Source: Pimelobacter simplex
Lineage (GTDB): Bacteria; Actinomycetota; Actinomycetes; Propionibacteriales; Nocardioidaceae
DNA: 64,000 bases
Reading direction: 5' to 3'
Assembly (NCBI RefSeq): GCF_024662235.1
Contig: NZ_CP096276.1
Coordinates: 1,488,001 to 1,552,000, forward strand
Under the pieces are notes generated by a model. It had not been told where the DNA came from and did no database searches. It was given only the letters and a program-made list of their open reading frames with translations. A program made the translations under genes and the position numbers. Below, one piece after another: positions 16,553 to 23,670 of this stretch. Numbering within the stretch: the first letter of the stretch is position 1; every line of letters starts with the position of its first letter.

Positions 16553-18346
16553 ATGCCTGCGCCCGGCCCCAACGCGGCGTTGCGGTTGCCGCCCAAGTGC
16601 AACGCGTGCCAGAGCAACCGCGTCGCGTGGACCCGCCCCCGGGTCGACTTCTGCTATCAGTGCCTGCCCGGCGGCCCATTCGCGGCTCCACCGTGCAACC
16701 GCTGCCGCTCCCGCACGGACTACTTCAGTCAGGGGCTGTGCAGTCGGTGCCATCCCCGCAGCTCCGAACACGTCGGATCGTGCAAGGGCTGTCTGGCCTG
16801 GGGTGTCTACCCCCGCTACAACTGGACCTGCTGGTCCTGTCGCTGGTGGCAGAGCCACCACCCGAAGGGCACCTGCGCCTCCTGCGGCCGCACCAGCCAC
16901 GTCAGCGACCGGCAAGCCTGTCGGCTGTGCCTTGAGAACGCCCGCCTCGACCAAGAACCCGGCCGAGCACCCGATGTCGCCGCGGCGAACCAGCACAGCC
17001 AGCAGCTGTTCTTCGCCAACATGGTCTTTAAGCGGCGCGCGACACCGGTGCCTGACTACGTCCGCAGAGATCGCCGATGGTCGACGAAGACCAAGAACCA
17101 GCTGCCCTACGAACCCGGCACCAGCTTCGACGACCAAGCGCTCGAACAGCTGACCCTGTTCGACATGGACCCCGACCCCGCGGTGCTGCGCCAACGCCTC
17201 CTGGTCGAGGACAGCGAACTGACCCGTTACTGCGCGGCCATCGTCGCCGACCACGCCCGCCGCTACGGCTGGAGCGTCAGACAGCGCAATGCCGTGATCC
17301 AGTCCCTGCGGCTGCTGCAGATCCTGCGGCCTACTTCCACCGCGAAGGTCCGCGCCAGTGACGTCGTGGCGTTGCGCCGATACGACGGCACCATCACCTC
17401 CACCCTCGACGTCCTCGCAGAAGCCGGGCTCCTGATCGAGGACGTACCAACCCGGGTCGAGCGGTACTTCAACGCCAAGTTCATCGAATCCGGAGCCCTC
17501 CCGGACACGATGCGGGGGCACCTCCAGTTGTGGCTTCAGATCATGCTCGGCGGATCCCGACAAGCACCACGCCAGGTGCCCCGCGAACCCGAGACCGTCG
17601 AGATCCACATCCAGGGCCTCGCGCCCGTCGTGCAGGCATGGGTCGAAGCCGGGCGCCAGTCGTTCGCCGAGATCAGCACAGACGACATCCTGGCCGCCCT
17701 CACGGCCCTGCCCGCCGGCACCAGCCACCGCCACTTCGCCGAGATCGGACTGAAGTCGCTGTTCAAGATCCTCAAGGGTCGCCGACTCGTCTTCACCAAC
17801 CCGATCAAGGATCTCGACCTCACCCGCATGGCCACGAACCTTCCGCTGCCGCTCGACCCCGCTTTGATCCGCGCCGAGCTCGACTCGCCCAATTCGGCCC
17901 TCGCTCTCGCCGTCGCGCTGGTGGCCTTCCACGGCCTGACCGGCAAGCAGGTCCGTGAGCTGCAGTTGTCCGACATCGTGGACGGCCGGCTGCACCTCGA
18001 CGGCCGCGACATCCCGCTCGCCGCACCCGTGAGGACACGGCTGAGCGCCTGGCTCGATCACCGCAACCGCACTTGGCCGGCCACCGCGAACCCGCACCTG
18101 CTCATCAACCGACGCACCGCGCCGCGTCTCGTCCCCGGCGGTCCGTCCTTTCCCTGGAGGGACAGCCGCGTTCGCCCGCGCGCCCTGCGAGAGGACCGCA
18201 TCCTGCACGAGATCCACGCCACCGGCGGCGACGTACGCCGCATCTACGACCTCTTCGGACTCAGCGTCGAAGGCGCCACCCGCTACCTCAAGACGATCGA
18301 GCACCCCGACCTGAGGAACAAGGACCACCCCGGCAACCGGACATGA
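16553..18346 (+). CDS. Zinc-ribbon protein with degenerate tyrosine recombinase domain
   Basis: 597 residues. Residues 15-125 contain at least seven Cys-x2-Cys pairs (CNAC, CYQC, CNRC, CSRC, CKGC, CWSC, CASC), so a run of zinc ribbons. The rest resembles a tyrosine recombinase: helical core-binding part, then HGLTGKQVRELQLSDI where the first Arg would sit, LREDRIL for the HxxR box, and LFGLSVEGATRYLKTI, which ends with a Tyr in place. The first catalytic Arg and the His residues are missing or moved, so catalysis is doubtful; a structural or targeting role beside the active recombinase is more likely. Start at the ATG at 16553, 38 bp after the HTH gene. Confidence 0.75.
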   Translation: MPAPGPNAALRLPPKCNACQSNRVAWTRPRVDFCYQCLPGGPFAAPPCNRCRSRTDYFSQGLCSRCHPRSSEHVGSCKGCLAWGVYPRYNWTCWSCRWWQSHHPKGTCASCGRTSHVSDRQACRLCLENARLDQEPGRAPDVAAANQHSQQLFFANMVFKRRATPVPDYVRRDRRWSTKTKNQLPYEPGTSFDDQALEQLTLFDMDPDPAVLRQRLLVEDSELTRYCAAIVADHARRYGWSVRQRNAVIQSLRLLQILRPTSTAKVRASDVVALRRYDGTITSTLDVLAEAGLLIEDVPTRVERYFNAKFIESGALPDTMRGHLQLWLQIMLGGSRQAPRQVPREPETVEIHIQGLAPVVQAWVEAGRQSFAEISTDDILAALTALPAGTSHRHFAEIGLKSLFKILKGRRLVFTNPIKDLDLTRMATNLPLPLDPALIRAELDSPNSALALAVALVAFHGLTGKQVRELQLSDIVDGRLHLDGRDIPLAAPVRTRLSAWLDHRNRTWPATANPHLLINRRTAPRLVPGGPSFPWRDSRVRPRALREDRILHEIHATGGDVRRIYDLFGLSVEGATRYLKTIEHPDLRNKDHPGNRT

Positions 18347-18481
18347 CCATGTCGTTGCGTCCCGCGCGGCGTGGGCCGAGAGTCGTCGCAACATCCTCAC
18401 GCCACGGATAAGCAACCGTGACGCGCACAAATCGGACACTCTGACGCCACTGACTTTGGTCACGGCCGCAGCGTGGCGGCT

Positions 18482-18573
18482 CAGCGTCCCCCTATCCGTC
18501 CCCCCGGGCCGTCCAACCTCGGGGGGACGCAGCAGCCCGCGCCACGTTTGCGCAGGTCAGACAGCGTCCCCCC
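18482..18573. repeat. Inverted and direct repeat cluster at right end of recombinase module
   Basis: CAGCGTCCCCC occurs at 18482-18492 and 18562-18572, and GGGGGACGC lies inverted at 18522-18530, around the 13-bp repeat at 18545-18557. This is the arrangement expected of recombinase arm sites; the inverted pair could also fold as a 9-bp hairpin. Nothing else coding is visible in 18347-18730. Confidence 0.45.
18545..18557 (+). repeat. 13-bp direct repeat, right flank of recombinase module
   Basis: Exact copy of the sequence at 14918-14930. It lies 199 bp after the last gene of the module. Confidence 0.55.
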
Positions 18574-18730
18574 GAATTTCAAGAAAGTTCTGAGACCCGG
18601 TCACTCGGACGGTGGGTGGGAGTCCCGCAAGCGGATCCGCTGGCGGTCATCGGCCGGCGCCGTTGCGTCCGGGACCGCGGTCACGAGTTGTACGCCGTTC
18701 GGCCCCTCGTGCGATTCGAGCGGTCGAGCG

Positions 18731-18898
18731 CTAGCGGTGGCCGATAGGCAGAACCCAGCGGAATGCGCTCAGCAGGGGTTTGCGGCACCAGCACGTCGCC
18801 GAGCAGTGGCACCGTTGAAAGCCCGCTGCTTCGGCGGCCCGACTCCCCAGGGCCGCAGTGAGGTAGAGCGTGACCGGGATGATGATGCGGCGACTCAT
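18731..18898 (-). CDS. Small Cys-rich protein of the mercury locus
   Basis: 55 residues, too short for most gene finders. A hydrophobic N-terminus (MSRRIIIPVTLYLTAALGSR) could be a signal or membrane anchor. It is followed by CHCSATCWC, four Cys in nine residues, and a conserved-looking FRWVLPIGHR ending. It starts 9 bp after the merR stop on the same strand, so it shares the merR transcript. A metal-binding or sensing role is a reasonable inference from the Cys cluster and its place; no family is named with confidence. Confidence 0.6.
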   Translation of the reverse strand: MSRRIIIPVTLYLTAALGSRAAEAAGFQRCHCSATCWCRKPLLSAFRWVLPIGHR

Positions 18899-18907
18899 GC
18901 GGCGACG

Positions 18908-19342
18908 CTACTCCTGGACGGTGGCACCCGCGCGTGATGGTGAGCGCGGATGGGCGATGATGTGGCAGATCGCCTCGTCAGAGCAGTCGGCCGGGTCCAG
19001 CCGACGGCTGAGCCTGATCAAGTGGCCGAGCTCCGCCTCGAGGGTGACCAGCTCGCGTTGCCGCTGCTGCACGTCGAGCAACTTCGCAGCGAGGAGGTCC
19101 TGCACGTGTCCGCACGGAGTGGCGCCTTCGCGGCGCAGGTCGAGGATCGTCGCGATCTCGACCAGGGTGAGACCGGCGGCTTGAGCGTTGCGGATGAAAG
19201 CGAGCGTGGCGAGTGTCGAGTTGTCGTACTCGCGGTAGCCGTTGGGGCCTCGATGCGGCTGCGGCAGCAGTCCCTTGCGCTCGTAAAAGCGGATGGTGGC
19301 GGTCGGGACCCCGACGGCCTCGGCGACTTCTCCGATGCGCAT
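18908..19342 (-). CDS. merR: MerR-family metal-responsive regulator (mercury type)
   Basis: 144 residues. The N-terminal winged HTH (RIGEVAEAVGVPTATIRFYERKGLL) and wing (GPNGYREYD) are standard MerR. Metal ligands C77, C120 and C126 follow the three-Cys pattern of Hg(II)-binding MerR, with H79 nearby. The start at 19342 places it divergent from the resistance operon, 54 bp away, with a clear operator between them. It should repress, and with metal activate, the operon at 19397-21295 by untwisting a promoter with a 19-bp spacer. Metal specificity for mercury is inferred from the ligands and the neighbours. Confidence 0.85.
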   Translation of the reverse strand: MRIGEVAEAVGVPTATIRFYERKGLLPQPHRGPNGYREYDNSTLATLAFIRNAQAAGLTLVEIATILDLRREGATPCGHVQDLLAAKLLDVQQRQRELVTLEAELGHLIRLSRRLDPADCSDEAICHIIAHPRSPSRAGATVQE

Positions 19343-19358
19343 GATCTCACTGTACCGC

Positions 19359-19390
19359 TTGACCTTGTACCGCGGTTCAAGGTTTAGCGT
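19359..19390 (+). promoter_or_regulatory. MerR-type operator and promoter
   Basis: A -35 box TTGACC at 19359-19364 and a -10-like TTAGCG from 19384 are separated by 19 bp, the over-long spacer typical of MerR-activated promoters. The inverted repeat ACCTTG (19362-19367) / CAAGGT (19378-19383) lies exactly inside the spacer. It drives the operon to the right and should also control merR on the other strand. Confidence 0.85.
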
Positions 19391-19396
19391 CGGGGC

Positions 19397-19696
19397 ATGG
19401 ACATCACGCTGCTCTACTTCGAGGACTGCCCGAACTGGAAAGTCGCGGACGAGCGCCTGGCCCTGATCGCAGCCGAGCGCGGCGACGTGACGGTGACCCA
19501 CCGGCTGGTTGAGACCCCGGAGGACGCCGAGCGCGTCGGATTCCTGGGCTCACCCAGCATCCAAATCGACGGCGTCGACCTGTTCGCCGAGCCCGGCGCA
19601 CCCATCGGGCTGGCTTGCCGGAGATACCCGGTCCCCGGTGGCCACGAAGGCGCACCGACACTCGACCAGCTCCGCGGGGCGCTCGCCGATGCGTGA
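19397..19696 (+). CDS. Thioredoxin-like small protein of the mercury operon
   Basis: 99 residues with a thioredoxin-like beta-alpha-beta start (DITLLYFEDCPNW) and a conserved GSPSIQIDGVDLF strand plus CRRY later. Only one Cys (C11) is at the usual redox site, with a second Cys near residue 75. Proteins of this type often open actinobacterial mercury operons, where they may bind or hand over the metal; their exact role is unknown. It is the first gene after the MerR operator and its stop overlaps the start of the next gene. Confidence 0.7.
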   Translation: MDITLLYFEDCPNWKVADERLALIAAERGDVTVTHRLVETPEDAERVGFLGSPSIQIDGVDLFAEPGAPIGLACRRYPVPGGHEGAPTLDQLRGALADA

Positions 19697-19946
19697 CCGG
19701 ATGGGCACTGTCGGACCAGTGGTCGCCGTCGTCGGCGCAGTCGGCATCTGTTGCGGACTGCCGGTGCTGCTGTCGCTGGGGCTGCTAGGTGCGGTGGCCG
19801 GCATGTCCCTCCAGAGCTGGGCCCTGATCGGTGTCGGCCTCGTGCTCGTCGTCCTCGGATGGGTGACGCGGGTGCGGCGCCGGAGATGTCCCGCGTCAGA
19901 CGTCAACGAGACCACCAACAACCCGCTGAAGGAGAACCACCGATGA
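19689..19946 (+). CDS. Small MerF/MerT-like membrane protein
   Basis: 85 residues with two transmembrane segments (about 7-32 and 38-57). The first contains ICCGLP, the vicinal Cys pair used by MerT and MerF to take up Hg(II) through the membrane; another Cys lies in the basic tail after RRRR. It overlaps its upstream neighbour (ATG at 19689 before the TGA at 19694) and is coupled by ATGA to the reductase gene downstream. Mercury import to the reductase is the likely role; it is shorter than MerT and closest in build to MerF. Confidence 0.7.
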   Translation: MRDRMGTVGPVVAVVGAVGICCGLPVLLSLGLLGAVAGMSLQSWALIGVGLVLVVLGWVTRVRRRRCPASDVNETTNNPLKENHR

Positions 19947-21295
19947 GCGAAAGTTATGACCTGATCGTCCTTGGCGCCGGGATGGCCGGTGTGGCCTCTG
20001 CGAACAAGTCCGCCAGCCAGGGGTGGCGCGTCGCGATCGTCGACCCGCTGCCCTACGGCGGCACGTGCGCGCTGCGGGGGTGCGACCCGAAGAAGATCCT
20101 TCGCCGCGGCGCGGAGATCATCGACAGCGCACGTTTGATGGAGGGCAAGGGCATCGACGCGGGCGGCCTGTCGATCAACTGGGGCGACCTGATGAAGCAC
20201 AAGCACGGCTTCACCGACCCGGTGCCGGAGAACATGGAGGCCGGCCTGAGCCGCCACGGCGTCGAGACCCTCCACGGCCCGGCGCGCTTCACCTCCGAGC
20301 GACAGATCGACGTCGACGGCACCCGCTACGACGCCGACCGCTTCCTGATCGCCACCGGCGCCAGGCCCCGCCCCTTGGACTTCCCGGGGCACGAACACCT
20401 GATCGACAGCACCGGCTTCCTCGACTTCGACGACCTGCCGCCACGGATCCTGTTCGTCGGAGGCGGCTTCATCTCTTTCGAGTTCGCCCACATCGCCGCC
20501 CGTGCCGGCGCGTCACCGGTCATCGTGGACCGCGGCGAACGACCCTTGAAGGGATTCGACCCCGACCTCGTCGAGCTGCTGGTCGCCCGTGGCGCCGAGG
20601 TCGGTGTCGACCTGCGACGCTTCACCGAAGTAGTGGCTGTCGAGCCGAACGGCCGCGGCTACATCGTCACTCTGGACCGGGCCGGAGTCCGCGAGAGCAT
20701 CGAGACCGACCTCGTCGTCCACGGCGCGGGTCGTGTCGCGGACCTCGCCGGTCTTGCCCTCGACGCCGCCGGGGTGGAATGGGGCGAGCGTGGCGTGAGC
20801 GTCTCGGATCATCTCCAGAGCACCACGAACGCAGCCGTGTGGGCTGCCGGGGACTCCGCGGACACCGCGGGGATGCCGCTGACACCGGTGGCGGTCATCG
20901 AGGCCAAGGTCGCCGCCTCCAACATGATCAAGGGCACCACGGCCGCTCCCAACTACAGCGGCATCCCTGCGGCGGTGTTCACCATCCCCGAGCTCGCCCG
21001 CGTCGGCATGCTCGAAACGGAGGCTCTCGAGCAAGGCATCGACCTGAGCGTCCGTCATAACGACACCAGCGGCTGGTACTCCAACTACCGCGTCGGCGAG
21101 ACCACCGCGGCCGCGAAGGTACTCATCGACCGGTCCACGGACCGGGTCGTGGGCGCCCATCTGCTGGGACCCGAGTACGGGGAGCTCATCAACATTTTCG
21201 GCCTAGCCATCAAGCTCGGGCTCACCACCCGTCAACTCAAGTCGACCACCGCTGCGTACCCGACCGTGGGGTCCGATCTCGGATCCATGGTTTGA
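19943..21295 (+). CDS. MerA-like FAD/NAD(P)-dependent disulfide reductase
   Basis: 450-residue flavoprotein of the mercuric reductase/glutathione reductase superfamily. It has the FAD site LGAGMAG (10-16), the redox-active pair C42 and C47 in GGTCALRGC, a GxGxxG-like NAD(P) site FVGGGFISFEF and the ATG-like AAGDSAD box. It lacks two parts of true MerA: the C-terminal Cys pair that receives Hg(II) and the His-Pro of the usual active-site motif (here AYPTVGSDL). The last residues are SDLGSMV. It is therefore MerA-like; an enzyme acting on a small thiol or an Hg-thiol complex is possible. It closes the operon controlled by MerR. Confidence 0.8.
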   Translation: MSESYDLIVLGAGMAGVASANKSASQGWRVAIVDPLPYGGTCALRGCDPKKILRRGAEIIDSARLMEGKGIDAGGLSINWGDLMKHKHGFTDPVPENMEAGLSRHGVETLHGPARFTSERQIDVDGTRYDADRFLIATGARPRPLDFPGHEHLIDSTGFLDFDDLPPRILFVGGGFISFEFAHIAARAGASPVIVDRGERPLKGFDPDLVELLVARGAEVGVDLRRFTEVVAVEPNGRGYIVTLDRAGVRESIETDLVVHGAGRVADLAGLALDAAGVEWGERGVSVSDHLQSTTNAAVWAAGDSADTAGMPLTPVAVIEAKVAASNMIKGTTAAPNYSGIPAAVFTIPELARVGMLETEALEQGIDLSVRHNDTSGWYSNYRVGETTAAAKVLIDRSTDRVVGAHLLGPEYGELINIFGLAIKLGLTTRQLKSTTAAYPTVGSDLGSMV

Positions 21296-21616
21296 GTGCG
21301 TCGTTCCGGCCCGGGGCACCGAAGTAGGGCCTTGTGGTGGCACGCTCCGAGCGACGGTCCGGCTGTGGTCACGTCCGCTTGACGGCAAGCAGATGTGGTG
21401 CACCGTGGCCGCAAGCGAATCGACTCGCGGAGCGTGCCCAGCAGGATCCCCTGCCGGGACGACCTCGCCACAGAAGATCCGAGCGGACCAGATCGCCACT
21501 GGCGGTTCTGCTCTCGGAACGTCCAGGCCGGAGAGCGTACGTGCGGTGCCACTGGGGACAACCACCCTCAACGGTCCCTCCAGCGAGGTCGCGGACCACT
21601 TCGGCGTGGGCGCGGG
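21296..21616. other. Non-coding gap between mercury and copper clusters
   Basis: 321 bp with no convincing gene. A plus-strand frame here has a C-terminal-like word VADHFGV that recalls EEP-type nucleases, but the frame has no start or domain and runs on into the antisense of the next gene; it may be a remnant. No terminator hairpin or promoter could be assigned. Confidence 0.5.
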
Positions 21617-22198
21617 TCATGGAAGGGTCAGCTCGATCTCCTGCTCGGGTTCGAGCTCGAGGTCGCCGGGGTCGCCGGTCACGGGGGCACCGTTGCTGGT
21701 CACCCTCACCTCCTCACCGGCGTTCGCCTTGACGCCACCGATCTGGGTCGGCGTCAGGGCGACGCCCCACTGGGTGAACAGCTGGCCGAGGGTGAACTTC
21801 TCCCCGACGGTGTGGGCTTCGATGTGAATGGTGCCGTCACCTTCGTGGGTGTGGACCGCGGACATGGCGCCGGTATCGGGGTCGACGCCGATGTTGGGCG
21901 GGACGGGGACCGGCTGATCGTTGATGGTGATGGCCAGCGTGGGGTGGTAGTGCTCGGCGGTGCCCATCGGGCCGAGGTCGAGGCCGGCGGCGGCGACCCG
22001 CGCAGGAACGTCGCCGGGTGCTGGCCATGGCGGGAGCGAGATGTCATCGGGCTCAACGCCGGCGGAGCTCGACGAACTCGATCTGGTCTCGCTAGTGGCA
22101 TCGGTGGCCGCCGGGTCCGTGCCGCATCCGGCGGCGATGAGGGTGAGGATTGCTGCGACGGCGGCGGCCGCCAGCTGAGCGGGGGTGGGTGTCTTCAT
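21617..22198 (-). CDS. Secreted lipoprotein of the copper cluster, His-rich domain
   Basis: 193 residues. The lipobox is LIAAGC near residue 26, so it is a lipid-anchored extracytoplasmic protein. After a Ser/Thr-rich linker come a beta-rich domain with HYHPTLAITINDQPVPVPPN and VHTHEGDGTIHIEA, with several His suited to metal binding, and an acidic C-terminus. The family is known beside copper and thioredoxin-like genes in actinobacteria but has no proven role. The ATG at 22198 precedes the signal peptide. It is the last gene of a minus-strand series of copper genes. Confidence 0.65.
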   Translation of the reverse strand: MKTPTPAQLAAAAVAAILTLIAAGCGTDPAATDATSETRSSSSSSAGVEPDDISLPPWPAPGDVPARVAAAGLDLGPMGTAEHYHPTLAITINDQPVPVPPNIGVDPDTGAMSAVHTHEGDGTIHIEAHTVGEKFTLGQLFTQWGVALTPTQIGGVKANAGEEVRVTSNGAPVTGDPGDLELEPEQEIELTLP

Positions 22199-22318
22199 GG
22201 AGGTGTTCCCTTTGCTGTGGTGGCGTGCCTCGGTTGGGTCGCCGGCGGCGTGCGGGACGTGGGGCACACGAACAGGGCGGACGCCACCGCCACGGTGGCG
22301 TCCACCTGCGCTGCGGGT

Positions 22319-22960
22319 TCAGGAGTCGAGGAGGCCCCGCATGATGTCGATCTCCTGCTGCTGGGCGTCGATGATCTGTCCGGCGAGGTCGACGGCGTCC
22401 TTGAATTGGCCGTCTTCCTGCTCAGTCTCGGCCATCTCAATGGCGCCTTCGTGGTGCTCGATCATCATCTCGAGCCACATGTCCTGGAACTCGGCGTCGG
22501 AGGCGTTCTCGAGGGCGTCCATGTCCTCGGAGGTCATCATTCCGGGCATGTCGTCGTGGTCCATGTCGTCCATGTTGTCGGACATGTCGCCCATGTCGTG
22601 GCCGGAGTTGACGTGGTCGCGCATGGTCTCGGGGACGTCTTCGCCCCACTGGGTGAGCCAGTCGGCCATGGTCTCAATCTCCGGGCCCTGGGCGTCGCGG
22701 ATGTCCTCGGCGAGGGCCTGGACCTCGGGGTCGAGGTCGCGCTTAATGGTCAGGTCAACCATCGACAGCGCCTGGGCGTGGTGGGCGATCATGTCGCTCG
22801 CGAACGCGACGTCGGCGTCGTTGTGCTCGGTGGCGCTGACCTCGGACTGGCCGCCCGCGTCGGAGGTGTCGTCGCCGCAGGCGGTGACGCCGGCGCCGAG
22901 GACAAGGGTGAGCGCGACGGCGCCGAGGGCGCGCGTACGGGTCTTGGTCTTGATTTGCAT
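22319..22960 (-). CDS. DUF305 lipoprotein (metal-binding)
   Basis: 213 residues. The signal has a lipobox-like GVTAC near residue 28; the mature protein has two DUF305 half-repeats with the HH pairs MIAHHAQAL and MIEHHEGAI. Between them is a Met/Asp/His-rich stretch (GHDMGDMSDNMDDMDHDDMPGM) that suits copper or silver binding. Proteins of this type (CopM-like in other bacteria) buffer metal outside the membrane. The ATG at 22960 was chosen for the signal. It is probably transcribed with the DUF6153 gene upstream and the lipoprotein downstream. Confidence 0.85.
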   Translation of the reverse strand: MQIKTKTRTRALGAVALTLVLGAGVTACGDDTSDAGGQSEVSATEHNDADVAFASDMIAHHAQALSMVDLTIKRDLDPEVQALAEDIRDAQGPEIETMADWLTQWGEDVPETMRDHVNSGHDMGDMSDNMDDMDHDDMPGMMTSEDMDALENASDAEFQDMWLEMMIEHHEGAIEMAETEQEDGQFKDAVDLAGQIIDAQQQEIDIMRGLLDS

Positions 22961-23087
22961 GCGAGTTCTCCTGGAAGTCAGGTAGTCAGGTGGGGTGTTG
23001 CGGGCAGGCGGAAGCGGCACCCGGCCGGGACGCTGGTGTCGAACTCTGACGGTCGAGGTCAGCGGTGGCGGGCGGTCGCAGGGCCTG

Positions 23088-23642
23088 TCAGCACCTGATG
23101 ACGGAGAACTGCCACTCATGGGGTGGCCCGGTGCAACGCACCCACCGCAGCGCCCGTACGCGGACGGCTGCGGGCATGAACGCCTCCGACTGCAGCGGCC
23201 GGAGGAAGCCCTTGGCGAGGAGCGCCAGCAGCGTGAGCGCTGCAGCGGCGAGCATGACGACGCACAGCATCACCATGCTCGCCATGCCGTGACCCGAGCC
23301 GGAACCAGCGTCAGCACTGACCTCAACGCTGGCCTCGGGGGCTGCCATCGAGGACTGCGTCGCGGCGGAGTGCGCGTGTCCGTCGTGCGAGTCCCCCGAG
23401 GCCATCGCCGCCTCATGGGCAGAAGTCATGGCCGCCGTACTCGTCATGCTCATCGTGCTTGAGGGCGTTGGGACCGTGGCGGCTGGCGAAGCGCCGTGGC
23501 TGGCCAGGGCATGCATGCCGAGGATGCCGACGACCAGGGCCGCTACGAGGGCGGCCACTGCGCTGCGGCCGGTCAGCCGCGCAGCCGTCCGCGCCCACAG
23601 GGAGTTGCGGGTGCGGCGGCTGGTCGCGGGCACGGGGCTCAT
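23088..23642 (-). CDS. DUF6153-type membrane protein of the copper cluster
   Basis: 184 residues with two hydrophobic segments: about 27-47 (ALVAALVVGILGMHALASHG) and 122-142 (MVMLCVVMLAAAALTLLALLA). A His/Met/Ser-rich external loop lies between them, with HEAAMASGDSHDGHAH, likely to bind metal. The LGMHALASHG ending of the first segment is typical of DUF6153 proteins in actinobacterial metal-resistance clusters. It lies between the P-type ATPase gene and the DUF305 lipoprotein. Specific function is unknown. Confidence 0.75.
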   Translation of the reverse strand: MSPVPATSRRTRNSLWARTAARLTGRSAVAALVAALVVGILGMHALASHGASPAATVPTPSSTMSMTSTAAMTSAHEAAMASGDSHDGHAHSAATQSSMAAPEASVEVSADAGSGSGHGMASMVMLCVVMLAAAALTLLALLAKGFLRPLQSEAFMPAAVRVRALRWVRCTGPPHEWQFSVIRC

Positions 23643-23670
23643 CGGCTTCGATGGTACGGAAACACAGGAA

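Larger units (their letters stand above)
14931..18557 (+). mobile_element. Putative two-recombinase transposon (3.6 kb)
   Basis: Three genes on the plus strand, opposite to both flanks, encode a canonical tyrosine recombinase, an XRE-type HTH protein and a zinc-ribbon protein with a degenerate recombinase domain. A 13-bp direct repeat marks both sides. Gene order and strand suggest an autonomous unit moved by its own tyrosine recombinases, comparable in logic to Tn554 or to recombinase trios, but with a DNA-binding gene between the two recombinases. The boundaries are inferred only from the repeat. Confidence 0.55.

Noticed and set aside
14858-18463. 1201-codon open frame on the minus strand
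   Set aside because: It lies opposite three well-supported recombinase-module genes and has no domain; high GC content produces such long antisense frames.
19943-21295. True mercuric reductase MerA
   Set aside because: The C-terminal Cys pair and the active-site His-Pro are missing; called MerA-like instead.
21395-23098. 567-codon open frame on the plus strand
   Set aside because: It covers the antisense of the two lipoprotein genes; only its first part (21393-21616) lies outside them and shows no domain beyond a weak VADHFGV word.
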